Assembly (NCBI GenBank): GCA_039881145.1
Contig: JAYKKI010000138.1
Location: forward strand, 1,417,501-1,481,500
Length of the DNA: 64,000 nt
Direction: 5' to 3'
From: Druceiella hillmani
Taxonomy: Eukaryota; Arthropoda; Insecta; Lepidoptera; Hepialidae
The position numbers and the translations under genes were made by a program. Shown one piece after another: positions 1 through 12,200 of this stretch (positions are counted from its first letter, which is position 1; each line of letters starts with the position of its first letter). The notes below the pieces were generated by a model. It was not told the origin of the DNA. It saw nothing but the letters and a program-made list of their open reading frames with translations, and made no database searches.

Positions 1-159
1 ATGAAGGTGTATTTTTTTTTAAATTTCGTAGTATCATTTAAACCTGCTACTTATAAGGATCTGATCTCTCGCTATTGTGTTACGTCATACATTTTCAAAA
101 AAATACTACAAAATATAAAAAAAGAAACATGTGCCGAACTATCTAAACTTAAAATGGTG

Positions 160-2990
160 AAAAATCAGGGATTTTAAAACCTAGGTAAAGATTGTAGGAA
201 AACTATAGTGATAATAATTTTAGATGTAATTGTTTTTTTAATATGTTTACAATATATTAAAAAAAACAATTACATTTTATACCTTTGTTATGGGGGAAAC
301 CTATTTACATAGCTAATTATTAAATATTTATTGCACTAAGAAATCCGTATTAGAATTTTACTCCACAAGAAGTACGGAACCCCCAATATGCAAGGCAGGC
401 ACGTTTGGCCGTTTTTTTCTCTTTTTGTTTGATTTAAAGAGCATCATAAAGAAGTTATTATACTTATTTAATCAAAATAAAAAAGTAATAACAATTAAAA
501 CATTTCGATTAAAATTTAACCCTATTTGTTGCTATTAAATTTTTCATGCAACTTAAAAATTTAATTATCAGCGTTATAATGATCGAGTGCGAAGGTTGAA
601 GAAATCATAATTACAATTGTTCACTTAGATTTATACATAGCTTATGTATTTCAGTTCATCTTCGTAAAAGAAAATTTTATGTATATATACAAAATTATAA
701 ATGATCCAGTATACACCGTTAAGTTGATAAGATATAGAGCTAGATTTTTATATGAGTCAAGGAAAATAACCCTCCTCAAAATCATCTAAACGTTTCATTT
801 TAAAAATGATCACATTATGTACATGAATCAGATTCATTTAGGTGTATCTCCTCTATTTGTAACGATTTTCTTCAACTGCGTTTTTCCTCGAAAGAGAAAT
901 CCCTAGCCTCCTTACCTCTTCATATATAATGGCACGCAATTTGCTTTACATTTGCATCCTTTGAAGCGCGTCGTCATTGGGAATCATTTCTAAAAAAATT
1001 TTTTAAGATTCAAATATCAAACGTTTTCCTTTTAAAATTAACTGGATCCAAGCCGATTTCTTACACGTAAATTTAGGTAAGTCAATTATAACTGTAATAT
1101 TTTGTCAAGGACCCATTTTTTCCGATTGCTGATGAAATAGTTTTAGGGGGAATTTTCAAATGAGTTTTATATACCTACGTTTAATACTTTAAATATTGTG
1201 GTTGTGAAATCAATATTGATTGGATTTAGGATATTGATTTAATATAAAACACAGGAAAATATTTCAATCTAGGCATCGCTGAAATTAATTTACGTTATGT
1301 AAGCAGTTAATATTTTGATGTTGGATGAGTTAAAATTAACGTAAAATATACTGCATTTAAAAGTGCATGTATGCTAATAAATGATATAACATGATAAGTA
1401 AACATGGTAATTATGACAGATAATTATACATAAGTAAACACGATAAAAATGTTATTTAAGCTTTCTAGCATTTAACCTTTAGGGAATGAAATTCATCATA
1501 ATAAGTAAAATTTATGACGGAAGGAAATATTCAGGATATTAAAACAGGAGAAAAAATATGTATTGAAATATATTGAAATGTTGAATATACCATTAACCTA
1601 TTCATTTATGTGGAATTACGAACAATACAAATCTTTGGGCATCTTTTATTTCTTGATCATCTATTTCTTATATTTTAGGATGTTATACAACAAATCCGTT
1701 TTTTGGAACAACACCGTCTTTGACTTTTAGTTTAAACCTTTATTATCAACAAACTGTTTCTGCGATGTCGTTCGCTTGGAATTCGGAGTAAACAAAATTA
1801 TTAGAAATTATTTTGTGTGTTTTTCTTTTTTTTTGTTCCTCAGAACTCTACAAGCATAAATTTTATTAAAAAACACTAATAAATGGCATCGATAGCCAAA
1901 TTATTCCCACCGATTCTAATATTAGCATGCAAAACGAATATACACGCTAATCTCTAGGCACATTAAAGTAAACGAAGAAAACAAACCGACAAAAAGATAA
2001 AAATGAAACATTATCAAGCTACCTAAACATAAAAGCAAAAGTAACATGCTGTCTAGAATTATGAAACATCAGTTTTAAAATTATTCACGTGTTATAAAAA
2101 CACATGAAAATATAATTTTTACCATTCAGGGCGGTTCATAATTGTTTTAATATGCGAGAATGTGGATCGAAAGAAGTAAGATTTTTTTAAAGCTTTAAAA
2201 GGATTAAAAATAAAAGCCTTTATTAATTTTCTTGCACAAAAATTTTACAAAAGTAAAACTATTTAAAATCATCACCGTACGGTCCTCTATTTAACGCTGG
2301 GGTTGGTAAAGGGAAATTATTAGAAGTTTAATTAACGATAACTGGACCAGAGAGTTTTTTAGATTTTGTGTAAATCGAAATATAATTTTATATGTTTAAT
2401 AGAACTGTGTATTATATAATACATATAATTAATTATCGATAAGCAACATCCCGTTCTTAGGAACAAAGACTGCCTAGGGTAATTATGACGATGAAAATTT
2501 AAAACCAAATATATTTTTTAAATTAAAATATTTCAAACATTATATACTCTTGCAGATTATTTTCTCTTCTCCTTTATTACACACTCAGCGTGTTTCTTCT
2601 TTATTATCGGCTAGGACGCCAGCCTCCATTTTTGATGGTAGAAGTAATTATAAACCAGGTAATATTATAAGTAAAAATTGTATATTTTTATTTCTAAAAT
2701 ATTTATAACGACCTAAAATTGCCTTTGAAAAATAACATGTATCTCCGCTCACGGGTCAGTACGTATATATGTTTGAGAACAAGCTGCGGTTCGCAATTCT
2801 TGACCGCTTTTGAGGATTAATTTTTCCGTCGAATTATTAACTATCAGAGTAGAGGCATAGTAATATATATACTTTATATTTATTATAATATACTTTATAT
2901 TAACCCGCACATAACTCAATAGTTGACACTGAAAAATATTTGTATGATACATTAATATTTGGAAGAGGGAGCAAATCAAGGACTCGGTTT
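160..2990 (+). repeat. Macrorepeat copy 1 (internally deleted)
   Basis: This is the first of three head-to-tail diverged copies of a large non-coding unit. By eye it shares, in the same order, these blocks with the copies starting near 4,130 and 9,231: a block around TATTTATTGCACTA (about 330-420), one around 720-850 with the phrase TGTACATGAATC, one at 1,020-1,190 containing ATTGCTGATGAAATAG, one at 1,290-1,400, one at 1,518-1,590, one at 2,019-2,250 containing ACATAAAAGCAAAA, one at 2,280-2,660 and one at 2,700-2,960. The stretch that occupies about 6.4-8.0 kb in copy 2 is absent here, with a TE fragment (1,755-1,870) near the gap. No open frame is conserved between copies, so it does not look protein coding. 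The borders are approximate. Confidence 0.7.
1755..1870 (+). repeat. Fragment of a dispersed repeat family (GGAATTC family)
   Basis: The segment contains TCGTTCGCTTGGAATTCGG followed by ATTATTAGAAATTATTTTG, a T-rich run and AGCATAAA. The same succession occurs at 56,480-56,590 (TCGTTCCCGTGGAATTCGG, then TTATTAGGAATTTTTTGCG, T-run, GAGCATAAAG), and its parts occur at 20,970-21,140. It reads as the 5' part of a non-autonomous or decayed transposable element. I cannot name the family. Confidence 0.5.
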
Positions 2991-4129
2991 TGTTATATTA
3001 TTTTAAATTCCACGTCTAGCAATCCTTTGGAATGTTAAAAGTATTTCAAAAATATTTTTTTCCTAATATCAGGTAGTGTATCTTTAGAAACATACTAAAA
3101 GTTAATAAGGAAGGAAACATGTATGTTCAGGGGTTTGGTGCTCACTTACGCCTAAACGATGAACAGGTTTTCAAAAACTTGGTACTGGTTCAATTTATGA
3201 TTTAAAATAACATGTTGGTCACATTTTTAGCCTATAAAATAGAATGATTCTTATAGAAGGGAACTTGGCATTTTGTTCAATTAAGAAATGTTTAACGTAA
3301 TATGTTAATAGATGGCACAATATACGCACCGTGTAGATATCAAGGATGTAACATATTTGTAGATGAATATTGTGTTGGTGTCCCTGGGTTAGAGATAAAT
3401 TTCATAGTCATCTACACCAGCAATACTGCGAGCTAATAGCTGGTAATCATATTTTTAAGCTAGATCACATCAGAGTCACACAATTATATAAACTGAAATT
3501 TTATTTTATGTTTTCTTTTATGAAATGAGTTTATAAAATGGTTTTCTTTTTCAAGTAATACAACAAGGTAATGAAAACAAAATTTCGTTCCACCCTATTA
3601 TCCTTGTGATTTTATCTAGAGTAAGGAGTGCAGAGAATATAGAGAGATGATATTCTGGTAACGTTATTACTTGTCTTTAATATTTTAAATATGTTCGGTG
3701 AGCTTAACTGTATAAGCACAAATGAATAAAAGTAATATAAAAGCCAAAAAAACGATGTTAAAAACAAATAAAGAGCAAAAATAATTTGTAAAAACACCGT
3801 CGTAAGGAAAACATAATGAAAAACATAATAGGGGAAAATAAGGATGGAATTAAAGTTGCCGAAACAGCCGAGTGCCAGTTAGGCTCGAATTACGAAGGTT
3901 CCATATTTATATATTTTATTTTAAATCAAAACGTGGAAAATCTTTAATTATTTAATTTACAGTTTAATATGCGTGTTAAATAACAAACATTTTGTTTATG
4001 TTACTCATTACTTACAAAACTATTATACTTAAATGTAATCTTTGGATTTGTTTTTTAATAAGAGAGCATTTGCTATACGTTTAGGCCAGTAATTCCATTT
4101 GTCTAGATTCTTGCCTTATTTCTAAATCT
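2991..4129. other. Gene-free spacer between macrorepeat copies 1 and 2
   Basis: AT-rich sequence without a supported gene. Apart from the inverted TE scrap at about 3,855-3,905, I see no counterpart of this stretch in the other macrorepeat copies, so it is probably insertion or private sequence. Short open frames on the minus strand (for example 3,612-3,797) are low-complexity and unsupported. Confidence 0.5.
3855..3905 (-). repeat. Short TE remnant, inverted
   Basis: The run GCCGAGTGCCAGTTAGGCTC followed by ACGAAGGTTCC is the reverse complement of the motif series ACGGAACCC ... GCGAGCCCAACTCGC ... TTGGCCGG. That series, on the plus strand, lies in block A of the three macrorepeat copies (about 375-415, 4,360-4,400 and 9,725-9,770). 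From memory this resembles a terminal segment very common in insect genomes; I could not verify the family. Confidence 0.45.
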
Positions 4130-5813
4130 TCTGGACCAAAAATTTTGAAAAAAACAACGTTTTTAGAGGTCTACGCAATGATTGTGAGAAATCTAAAATA
4201 ATTATGATACTAAATGTCATAATATTTGAGATCTTGATAATATTATGTGTGTACCCTCTACTTAACTATGTCAGCTATGATAAAATATTTATTGCACTAG
4301 GAAGTCCATATTAGTGATGAATTTTTATAAATTAAATAATTTCAATAGAAACAGGAGAAGAAACTTTCTAAGCGCGAGCCCAACTCGCATTTGGCCGGTT
4401 TTGGGTTTCTAATTTCTAAATTATTTGTATTTTACAGTATCATGTAGAAACTACTACATAAATTTAGGTTAACTCTTCACCACGATAATGCTTTAGATTC
4501 CGCTTAAAATCTTAACTACCGTTTGTTCCTATCAAATGTTCTGAAGATCTTTAAACTTAATTATTATCCCAGACAATGTGATAACCATTAAAACAGTTGT
4601 AATAATTAATAATTAGAATTACTAACGAAATGTGCATACCATTTATTTATTTATGTTTATTTCTGGAAAATTACGTGTAATTTTAAATAACTTTAACTAT
4701 ATGCATGTTGCACAGTGACATTTATAAATTAATAAAAAAAAATAATCCTCCCGACGAATCATCTAAACTTAAAAACTACATATATTCCCCGCTTCCGTGT
4801 CAACTAACGTAATTACAGACTATCTGTTTTACATTTAAGTCTCTTGAAAAATATTATCGTTGGAAATATATTTATTTTCATTGTTAAACTTGAAATTTGA
4901 TTTTTAAACGTTTTCCTTTCAGAGTTATCTGGATTTAAATCAAGTTTTTAAACACGCTATTAAATGAGTTAACTAGAAATATAATGTTTTATCAGAGACC
5001 AATTTTCGTTGAGTGCTGATGAAAATATAGTTTAGAGAAGAATTTTCTAGCACGTTTAAGAGAGCTACATTTAACGAATTAGCGATATGCTGACAAAAAC
5101 AAATTTATTTTTTTTGAGAATTTCGATTGATGATAGTTTTAATCGTTCAAATGTGTAAATGTAAGAAAACATTGAAATTTGTTCATATTTAGAATTATTT
5201 GCAGAAACTAAGCTGTTAATACATTATAATTTGATGACTTGAAATGAAAAAGTAAATTCAATTAAATGTGCTTATAATCGAATAAATGACAAGTAAGTAT
5301 CTTTTGTCTGACGTGTATGGAATTAAATTTATTATAATAAAAACACTTTTAAATGAAGAAGAAGCTAAGATTGGAAAAGAGGAGAAAAACCCATGGGAAA
5401 ATGAATTAAAATTTCAAATATTACCTAATTTTTATTTCGAATTATTAACACTGTTACATACAAACCTTGGTGTATATTTCTCAAACACTCGATTTTGTAC
5501 AATTCGCATCTCAATATAAAGTTTAAGAAAATAACAAAAATAGTTTCCTCAATATATAACCAATAATATGACCAACAATATCAATATCAAGAATATTAAA
5601 TTACCATAATATATGACCGATAATATCAATATCATTTGGTCACAGGTTATGGTAATTTAATGTGTAGTACTCGTATATCTATAAAGAATAAAAAAACTAT
5701 CCTTCGGGATGTCGGTTCACAAATATGCTTTCGAAAGAACGCAGTCTCTGATTTGCAGTTTAAATTTATTTATTAATTTCTCCATGTTTAATATACGTAG
5801 ATACATATGTGGG

Positions 5814-5818
<5 letters not shown>

Positions 5819-5866
<48 letters not shown>
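5819..5866. repeat. (TA)n microsatellite
   Basis: Uninterrupted TA dinucleotide tract. The IYIYIY peptides that open frames predict here on both strands come from this repeat and are not genes. Confidence 0.97.
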
Positions 5867-5869
<3 letters not shown>

Positions 5870-5993
5870 TGCAGTAAAATTTGCAATACTATTGCAAATT
5901 AAAACAATAACAAGTACAAAGACAGGCAAACTAATAAATAATGTACAGCAAGTAATAAATAAAAATATTTACAAGAAAAAAGAAGAGCTTCTC

Positions 5994-6046
5994 ATCCTGG
6001 TTTCCCTCCTAAAATCCTACTTGGATTTTAGGAGGGAAACCAGGAT
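5994..6046. repeat. Perfect 24-bp inverted repeat, 5-nt loop
   Basis: The left arm (5,994-6,017, starting ATCCTGGTTTCCCTCC) is exactly complementary to the right arm (6,023-6,046), with loop TACTT. There is no U-run typical of a terminator and no flanking duplication that would mark a transposon. The absence of any mismatch in an otherwise decaying region implies a recent origin. Confidence 0.9.
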
Positions 6047-9000
6047 AAGAAAGGTAAAGAATTACGCAGGGAGTTGCAAAAGGAATCTTTGAATACGGGA
6101 ATTTGCAGTGAATTCCGGATAGCAGGGTGCAACTTATTTCAAAGTTTCACAGCACGAACCGCGCAGACATATTCGAGTTAGGTAAGTAAACTAAGGACAT
6201 ATGTGAAGTAAGGAGATTTTCAGAGCAAAGTCAACGGCCATGTTCTCCTAAGACTGAGAATATATTTATATAAGATAACCCAGGCTACGAAAATATAAAG
6301 TGCATTCATGATATTACGGAGAAGATAGAGAAAGTGCTGATTGTGCCGATAGTAAATCTTTAGAGTCTTTTAAATTTCATAATTAAGAGGCGTTAATTGA
6401 CAGTTTTCTGTTGTACATTTGACCTCAGCATAGCGTGCCATCCCCATTTTGCAGCGTTGCTATCGTAAAATATTTTTGTAACGCTATCTGAAATCAATTA
6501 ATTTAATTAAACGATACCATTTAATCAAAATTAACTGAAGGAAAAAAAGCAAAATCTTTTCAGGTTTTCATATTATAAACTGTTATCACAATTTTTCATA
6601 CTCTTTTCCATTTTTAGTATTCTTTTCTACGATTTTCTATACTTTACGAAGCTGCTACGAAACTTGACATAACGTCTAATTCATTTTGTCTTTTGATGAC
6701 AAATTTCCGTAATTAATTTTGCGTCATTTGCAATGTGGTTTGCTTTCATATACATCTATTGAGTTTACATTAATTTTATTTAAAATGTTTATAGAGGAAT
6801 TTCACTAATTAAAATGTAATCTTCGACATTTTTCTTTCCACTTAATTATAAATATACCTGATATACAACTGTACTATAAATATGGTGTAGCTAATGCCGA
6901 GTGATGGTGCTTATGAAAGAAATATTTAGTTATTTTTCTTTCACGTTTTTATAAATCGTTGAGTATTATTAATTTAAATTACAGATCGCTGCCATTATTT
7001 CTTTGATTTTAGCTCTCTAGATCTTAGATACCAAGTGGATGCAAGTTAAACAATAATACGTCATTGACAGAATTTGGCCATATTTAAAATAATTGTGTTT
7101 CTCCTTTGGATCGTGCTTCAATTTACAGCATTTATTTTAGTCAAAACCCCCTAATTTTAAATCTTATCATAAAGAAATTGGCTAACGAATCTTCGTTCAC
7201 CAAATTGAATAAGCAAATTGACACACTGTAACACTGTTTCAAATACGCCAATTTACTAATACTCAAGACAAATAGCTCGTATAATATAATGCACAGCAAG
7301 ATAGTGAAATCAGTTTTACCACCTAGGCTTTACAATAAACAACTTCATGTTAAATAAATTGAACAAGATGTTGAGTGTTCACGTCAAAGATTAAAATCTC
7401 CATCTTTCATTATGGCGACTACTACTTTCCGCGCTATCATCACCAAGTTCTTATCAACTTTTCAGTTATGAAACACTGCATTAAATTAACTTAACGAAAT
7501 ATTAATAGAATTTTGCCTCGCAAATAAATTAAAGCGTCTTGTTTCCTTGCATTTATTGGCTGCTATATCTTCCACTCTCTTAGATAAGGAAATATAGAGA
7601 ACTTTCCTCAAAAAGGGGCACTGAAAATCCGCGTAATATCAATAAAATCGCGATTAAAATTATTTGACGTGCTTATATGACAGTGGAAAATTAAAATATT
7701 TTTCTTAAACATCATATTTTATTATTAAATATATAAAATACAATCAGACGTAGAGTGAATTAACAGGAAAATTTAATGGGTTTCTGAAGACAAAATATCA
7801 CAGCAAGTAATTGGCCTTTCAATACGGGAATATATTTTTAAAAATAATATTATGAACGTAAAAAGAAAAGCAAATAACTATAAATTATTGACATAAATAT
7901 AGTTTGTGTGAAAATGGGAAATAAAAGAATCATAAGAAAATATTGATAATGTCTTTTAGGAATATAATGAGAAATAAGTCATGAGATATATTCAATACCA
8001 AATTTCACTAATAGTTATATATTCAGCGAATATATAAATTTTAAAAACTAAAGCTATTAACTTATTGCTAAGGTGCCTCAATACATTAAACCCCTTGCTC
8101 AGCACACATCCATCTTAATTCCATAAATTTCACCGCGTATTCTACACCGGGCAATAATATACAGATTAATACTAACCGCACCCACATTGAGTATTAACAA
8201 GCTTATTAAACATAAAAGCAAAATTAACACGCCGCCGAGAATTATGAAACAGCAGTTCTAAAACTACTCATGTGTTATAAAAATACATGAAAACATCGTT
8301 TTTTATCATTCAGGGTGAGTCATAATTTCGTAAGGATGTAGATGGAAAGGAAGTGTGTATTTTTATAAGACCGTAAAAGGGTCGGAATTAAAAGTCTTCA
8401 TGAAATTTCGTGTACAGAGATGTCTGCTACGAAGGCCCGAAGAAGCGTGTCGTTTTGATAAAGGTATAAGTATTTTAAATTGTCTTCCCGATATGGTTCC
8501 CTTGTTTTTGCTGGGGTTGTTAAAGAGAAGTTTTTGAAAGTTTCGTTATCGGAAACTGGACGAGATATGCTTTCAGATTGATAAAAACCGGTTTATACTT
8601 CAATAATTTTTTTAATATTATATATGGATATATTTTATAATAAATATTACTAATTATCAATAACCAACATTTTTTCCTTAGAACTAAAACTATGGTAATG
8701 ATAACGATGAATATAAAAAACCAATTATACTTTTTTATTTCAAATATTTCAACCATTATATACTATTGTAGATTATTTCTTTTCGTCTTTGTTGCACACC
8801 CCACAAGTCTATGCTTTATTATCGACTAGCGAGCTGGCCTCCAGCTTCGACTATAGAAGTAGTTATAACTTGCCCGAGTTATATTTTACAAGCAATAAAT
8901 ATTTAATGGTTTTTTGGAAAGAGGAGACATTGCCCTGAAAAGTGATATATTTGGATAAATACATTAATTATTATGACCTAAACTTGCTTTTGAAAAATTA

Positions 9001-9230
9001 TATGTATCTCCGTCCATTGGTCTCTACGCATGTACGTACGTACGTATGATTACGTGGTAAAGAAGTTGCAATTCTGGACCAATTTTGGAATATGTTTTCT
9101 ACCGAATTGTTAAGAATCAAAATACTGACATAATAATAAACAATATTAAGCCACACGTATCTCAATAACTAATAATCAAAAGTAGTTTCTCGGAAAAGTA
9201 TGAAGAGAAAAAGTGCGGAAAATTAAGTGA

Positions 9231-12200
9231 CCCTTATTTTTTTTCAGTTCCGTATATGGTATTGTTTAAAACGTTCTAAGAAAACTACGATAATTGTAGA
9301 TGTCATCGTTTTTGAGATATTCACGATAATTTATATGTCCCACTATTTATTTAAGTGTATTATTAAATACAAGTATGCCCCATGATTTCCTTCGCGTAAT
9401 ATTCGGGATAAGAGAGTCATTAGAATTTGATTCTTTCATATGTTGCAATTAGTCATACCTCACCAAATTTTATCAAAATCCGTTCAAATTTTTTGCGTGC
9501 TTGACGAACAAAGTAACATTCTTGCAGACCGACAAACATTCTAAAAAAAGATTTTCCGGCTTCCATTGCCATTCTTTATGCTAAATGAATCACTCTTTTT
9601 AAAATATTTGCCATGCAAAATATTCACTTCGTTACAATTTCAGTAATAGTATAGGTTTATTGACCTAGAAAATCTATATTAGTGAGGATTTGTCAGAAAG
9701 AAAATAACTTCACTACGTACGAGATACGCAACCCTCAACACATGAGCCAAACTGATACTTGGCCAGTTTTTGTTACCTGTTTTCCTTTTTACTTGTTTGT
9801 GTTGTTTTCTATTTTCCTTCTTATGTTACACAGAATCAGCAACTTATTTATCATGATAATATTTTATTTATATTCAAATTAAAATCTTAATTGCCATTTG
9901 TCGTCATCAAATGTTCTATGGTGAATTTGAATTTAATTATTAACCCTCACGCTTTAATAACTCCTTGAAATAAAGAGAGTATAACCTCAAAAACTGATTC
10001 AAAATTATTCACTTAGATTGATACATCGTTTTTTATTTTAAAATTATTAAATAAAAACTGCGTTTATTTTATCACATTACATAAAAAAATCCTTCATAAT
10101 ATGATAAAAATCCCATTAATATATGATAGAAAATTATAAATATTCCAGTATATAAGATTAAGTTAATATGATATACACCGAGATTTTTAAACGAATTTAA
10201 CCCTCTTGACAAATCATCAAAACGATTCGTTTTAAAAATACTCACGTTATATACATGAATCCGGTTCATATCAATTAGGTCCTCCGTCATCAGATTCAAT
10301 TAGGTCCATCTTCCCCATCAGACTCAATCAAGATTTCTCCCATTTTCAACAATTTTTTTTTTTAAAAATCCCAGCCACCGTACCTTAGGTGTGATAAAAT
10401 GCGATTTACTTTACATCTACGTCTCCCAGAGCGCGTCTGCGTTAGGAAGAAAATTGTTTTGTTAAATTTCAGGTTAAAATTTTAAATGTTTTTCATTTGA
10501 TTTTAAACTTAATTTATATTAACTAGATTTAAGGCAAGTAACGGTGAGTTAATTAGAAAGATACTGTTTTTTCAGGACCCATTTTCGTTGAGTGCTAATG
10601 AAAAGTTATTTTAGAGGGAGTTTTCAATGGCCCTTTAGAGAGCCTCGCCTAATAATGAAAAATTGCGATGACAAAAACAATATTGATTCGATTTGAACAT
10701 TTCGAGTGATGATTTCTTTCCTAAATTAAGATTGTTTATAAAATGCAAGAAATTATTTAATGTAAGATGGCTAACATTAACTTATATAATGTAAGCAGTT
10801 ATTGCCTAAAATTAACGGAAGGAAACTTCATTTTGGGGTGAATATATTTAAATAAATTAATTAATATGGTAATCAAATATTATAATAATGTCACTAAACA
10901 ATATTTTATTTTTCTTTTATTTAATAAATAATCCATATTATTCATAAAAAAATATAACGGAAGGGAAAAATCATTACGTAAAAAGGAGAAAAACGTGTGT
11001 GGAAATCCATTAATATTTTAAACATGATACTAATTAATAAATGTACATCGATTTTTTCATATATTTATATACAGATTTTCGTGTCATGTCTCATTTAGTG
11101 TATATTTGCCTTTGACGTATTTCATAAATTAACAAACACTTAAAGCTTGAGACGACTAAAAAAAGATATTTTTTCCTTGCATGAAATTAATTTGATCATA
11201 TGTCATCGTAATTGAATGTGAAAATTATTGTAACAATTTAAACGATTTCTATATTTCAGAAAACAACGATTTCAGAAAAAATATCCGTTCCAAACAAAAA
11301 GTTATGAAATAACGTCATCAACCCTCTTTAATCTTTAGTAAATTACTTTTAATTGTTACACATCATTGAAGACATTACTCGATAGTTTGCGTATTAATAT
11401 TTGACAGCGGCATGACATCACCACTTGGGGGCGTTACTTCAGTCGCTTATTTTCCTACTGCTGCCTGCGATGGTTTGGCCTCAAATGCGTTTAAATAAGA
11501 TTGAAGTTACAAAAAATGAGAAAACAATCGAAATCGATTCAGTTTTTAGTTTTTATCTTGTTTCACGCTTTTTGAAGATTTAATATTCTAAAGTTTTAAT
11601 TTTATTTTTTTAATAATTTGTAACTTGTTGCAACGTATATTGAATTTTATAGTTTTCATGTTGCGTCTTTATTCCATTTTGAGCCCTTTATGATAAGTTT
11701 TGCTTTTAAATACACTTGTCGAACCAACATTAAATTTTCTCGAACTTCTGTTTTGAAAATTTAGTAATTAAAATGTGATTTTCGAATTCCTTTTCTTCAC
11801 TTAATTGCATACATACCAGAAGTACAACTACACGATATATAATATGTATCTAATCTCTATTAACGGTTTATGTAAAGAATGATTTTATTTTTTATATTTT
11901 TGATCGTATGTCCTATAAACAGTTGCCTTATTTTAATCAAAATAATCCTATATGTAATTATTTATGCTAAATCTCTAGTCAGATATCAACTGGGCCAAAT
12001 TTGGAAAATGACATAACATTTTAAATTTTTAGCAATATTTGAAATTACTTTTTTATTTGATTCAATCCTGATGAAATAAATTAATCTTGGTCTTGATTAA
12101 ACCATTATAAGAGGATTTTATTTAATTTTATGTAAAAACATGAAACTCATTTATTCAACAAATTTATTTAGCTAAGTTATATATTGAACACTGTATGATG

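Larger units (their letters stand above)
4130..9230 (+). repeat. Macrorepeat copy 2 (most complete)
   Basis: This copy carries all recognised blocks of the unit in order. They are: the TTTATTGCACTA / TTGGCCGG block (4,280-4,400), CAAATGTTCT (4,530-4,570), the block with TTGAGTGCTGATGAAAATAT (4,905-5,110), 5,205-5,300, 5,360-5,430, 6,400-7,060, the block with CAGTTATGAAACACTGC (7,395-7,620), 7,625-8,060, the ACATAAAAGCAAAATTAACA block (8,187-8,430), 8,430-8,880 and 8,970-9,180. Copy 3 repeats this series with spacings that differ by indels. It contains a (TA)n tract and a perfect hairpin absent from the sister copies. Open frames inside it (5,286-5,519, 5,709-6,092, 8,355-8,537) are not conserved between copies. 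Confidence 0.7.

Noticed and set aside
5709..6092. 127-residue open frame
   Set aside because: It runs through the (TA)n tract and the perfect hairpin and is not conserved in sister macrorepeat copies.
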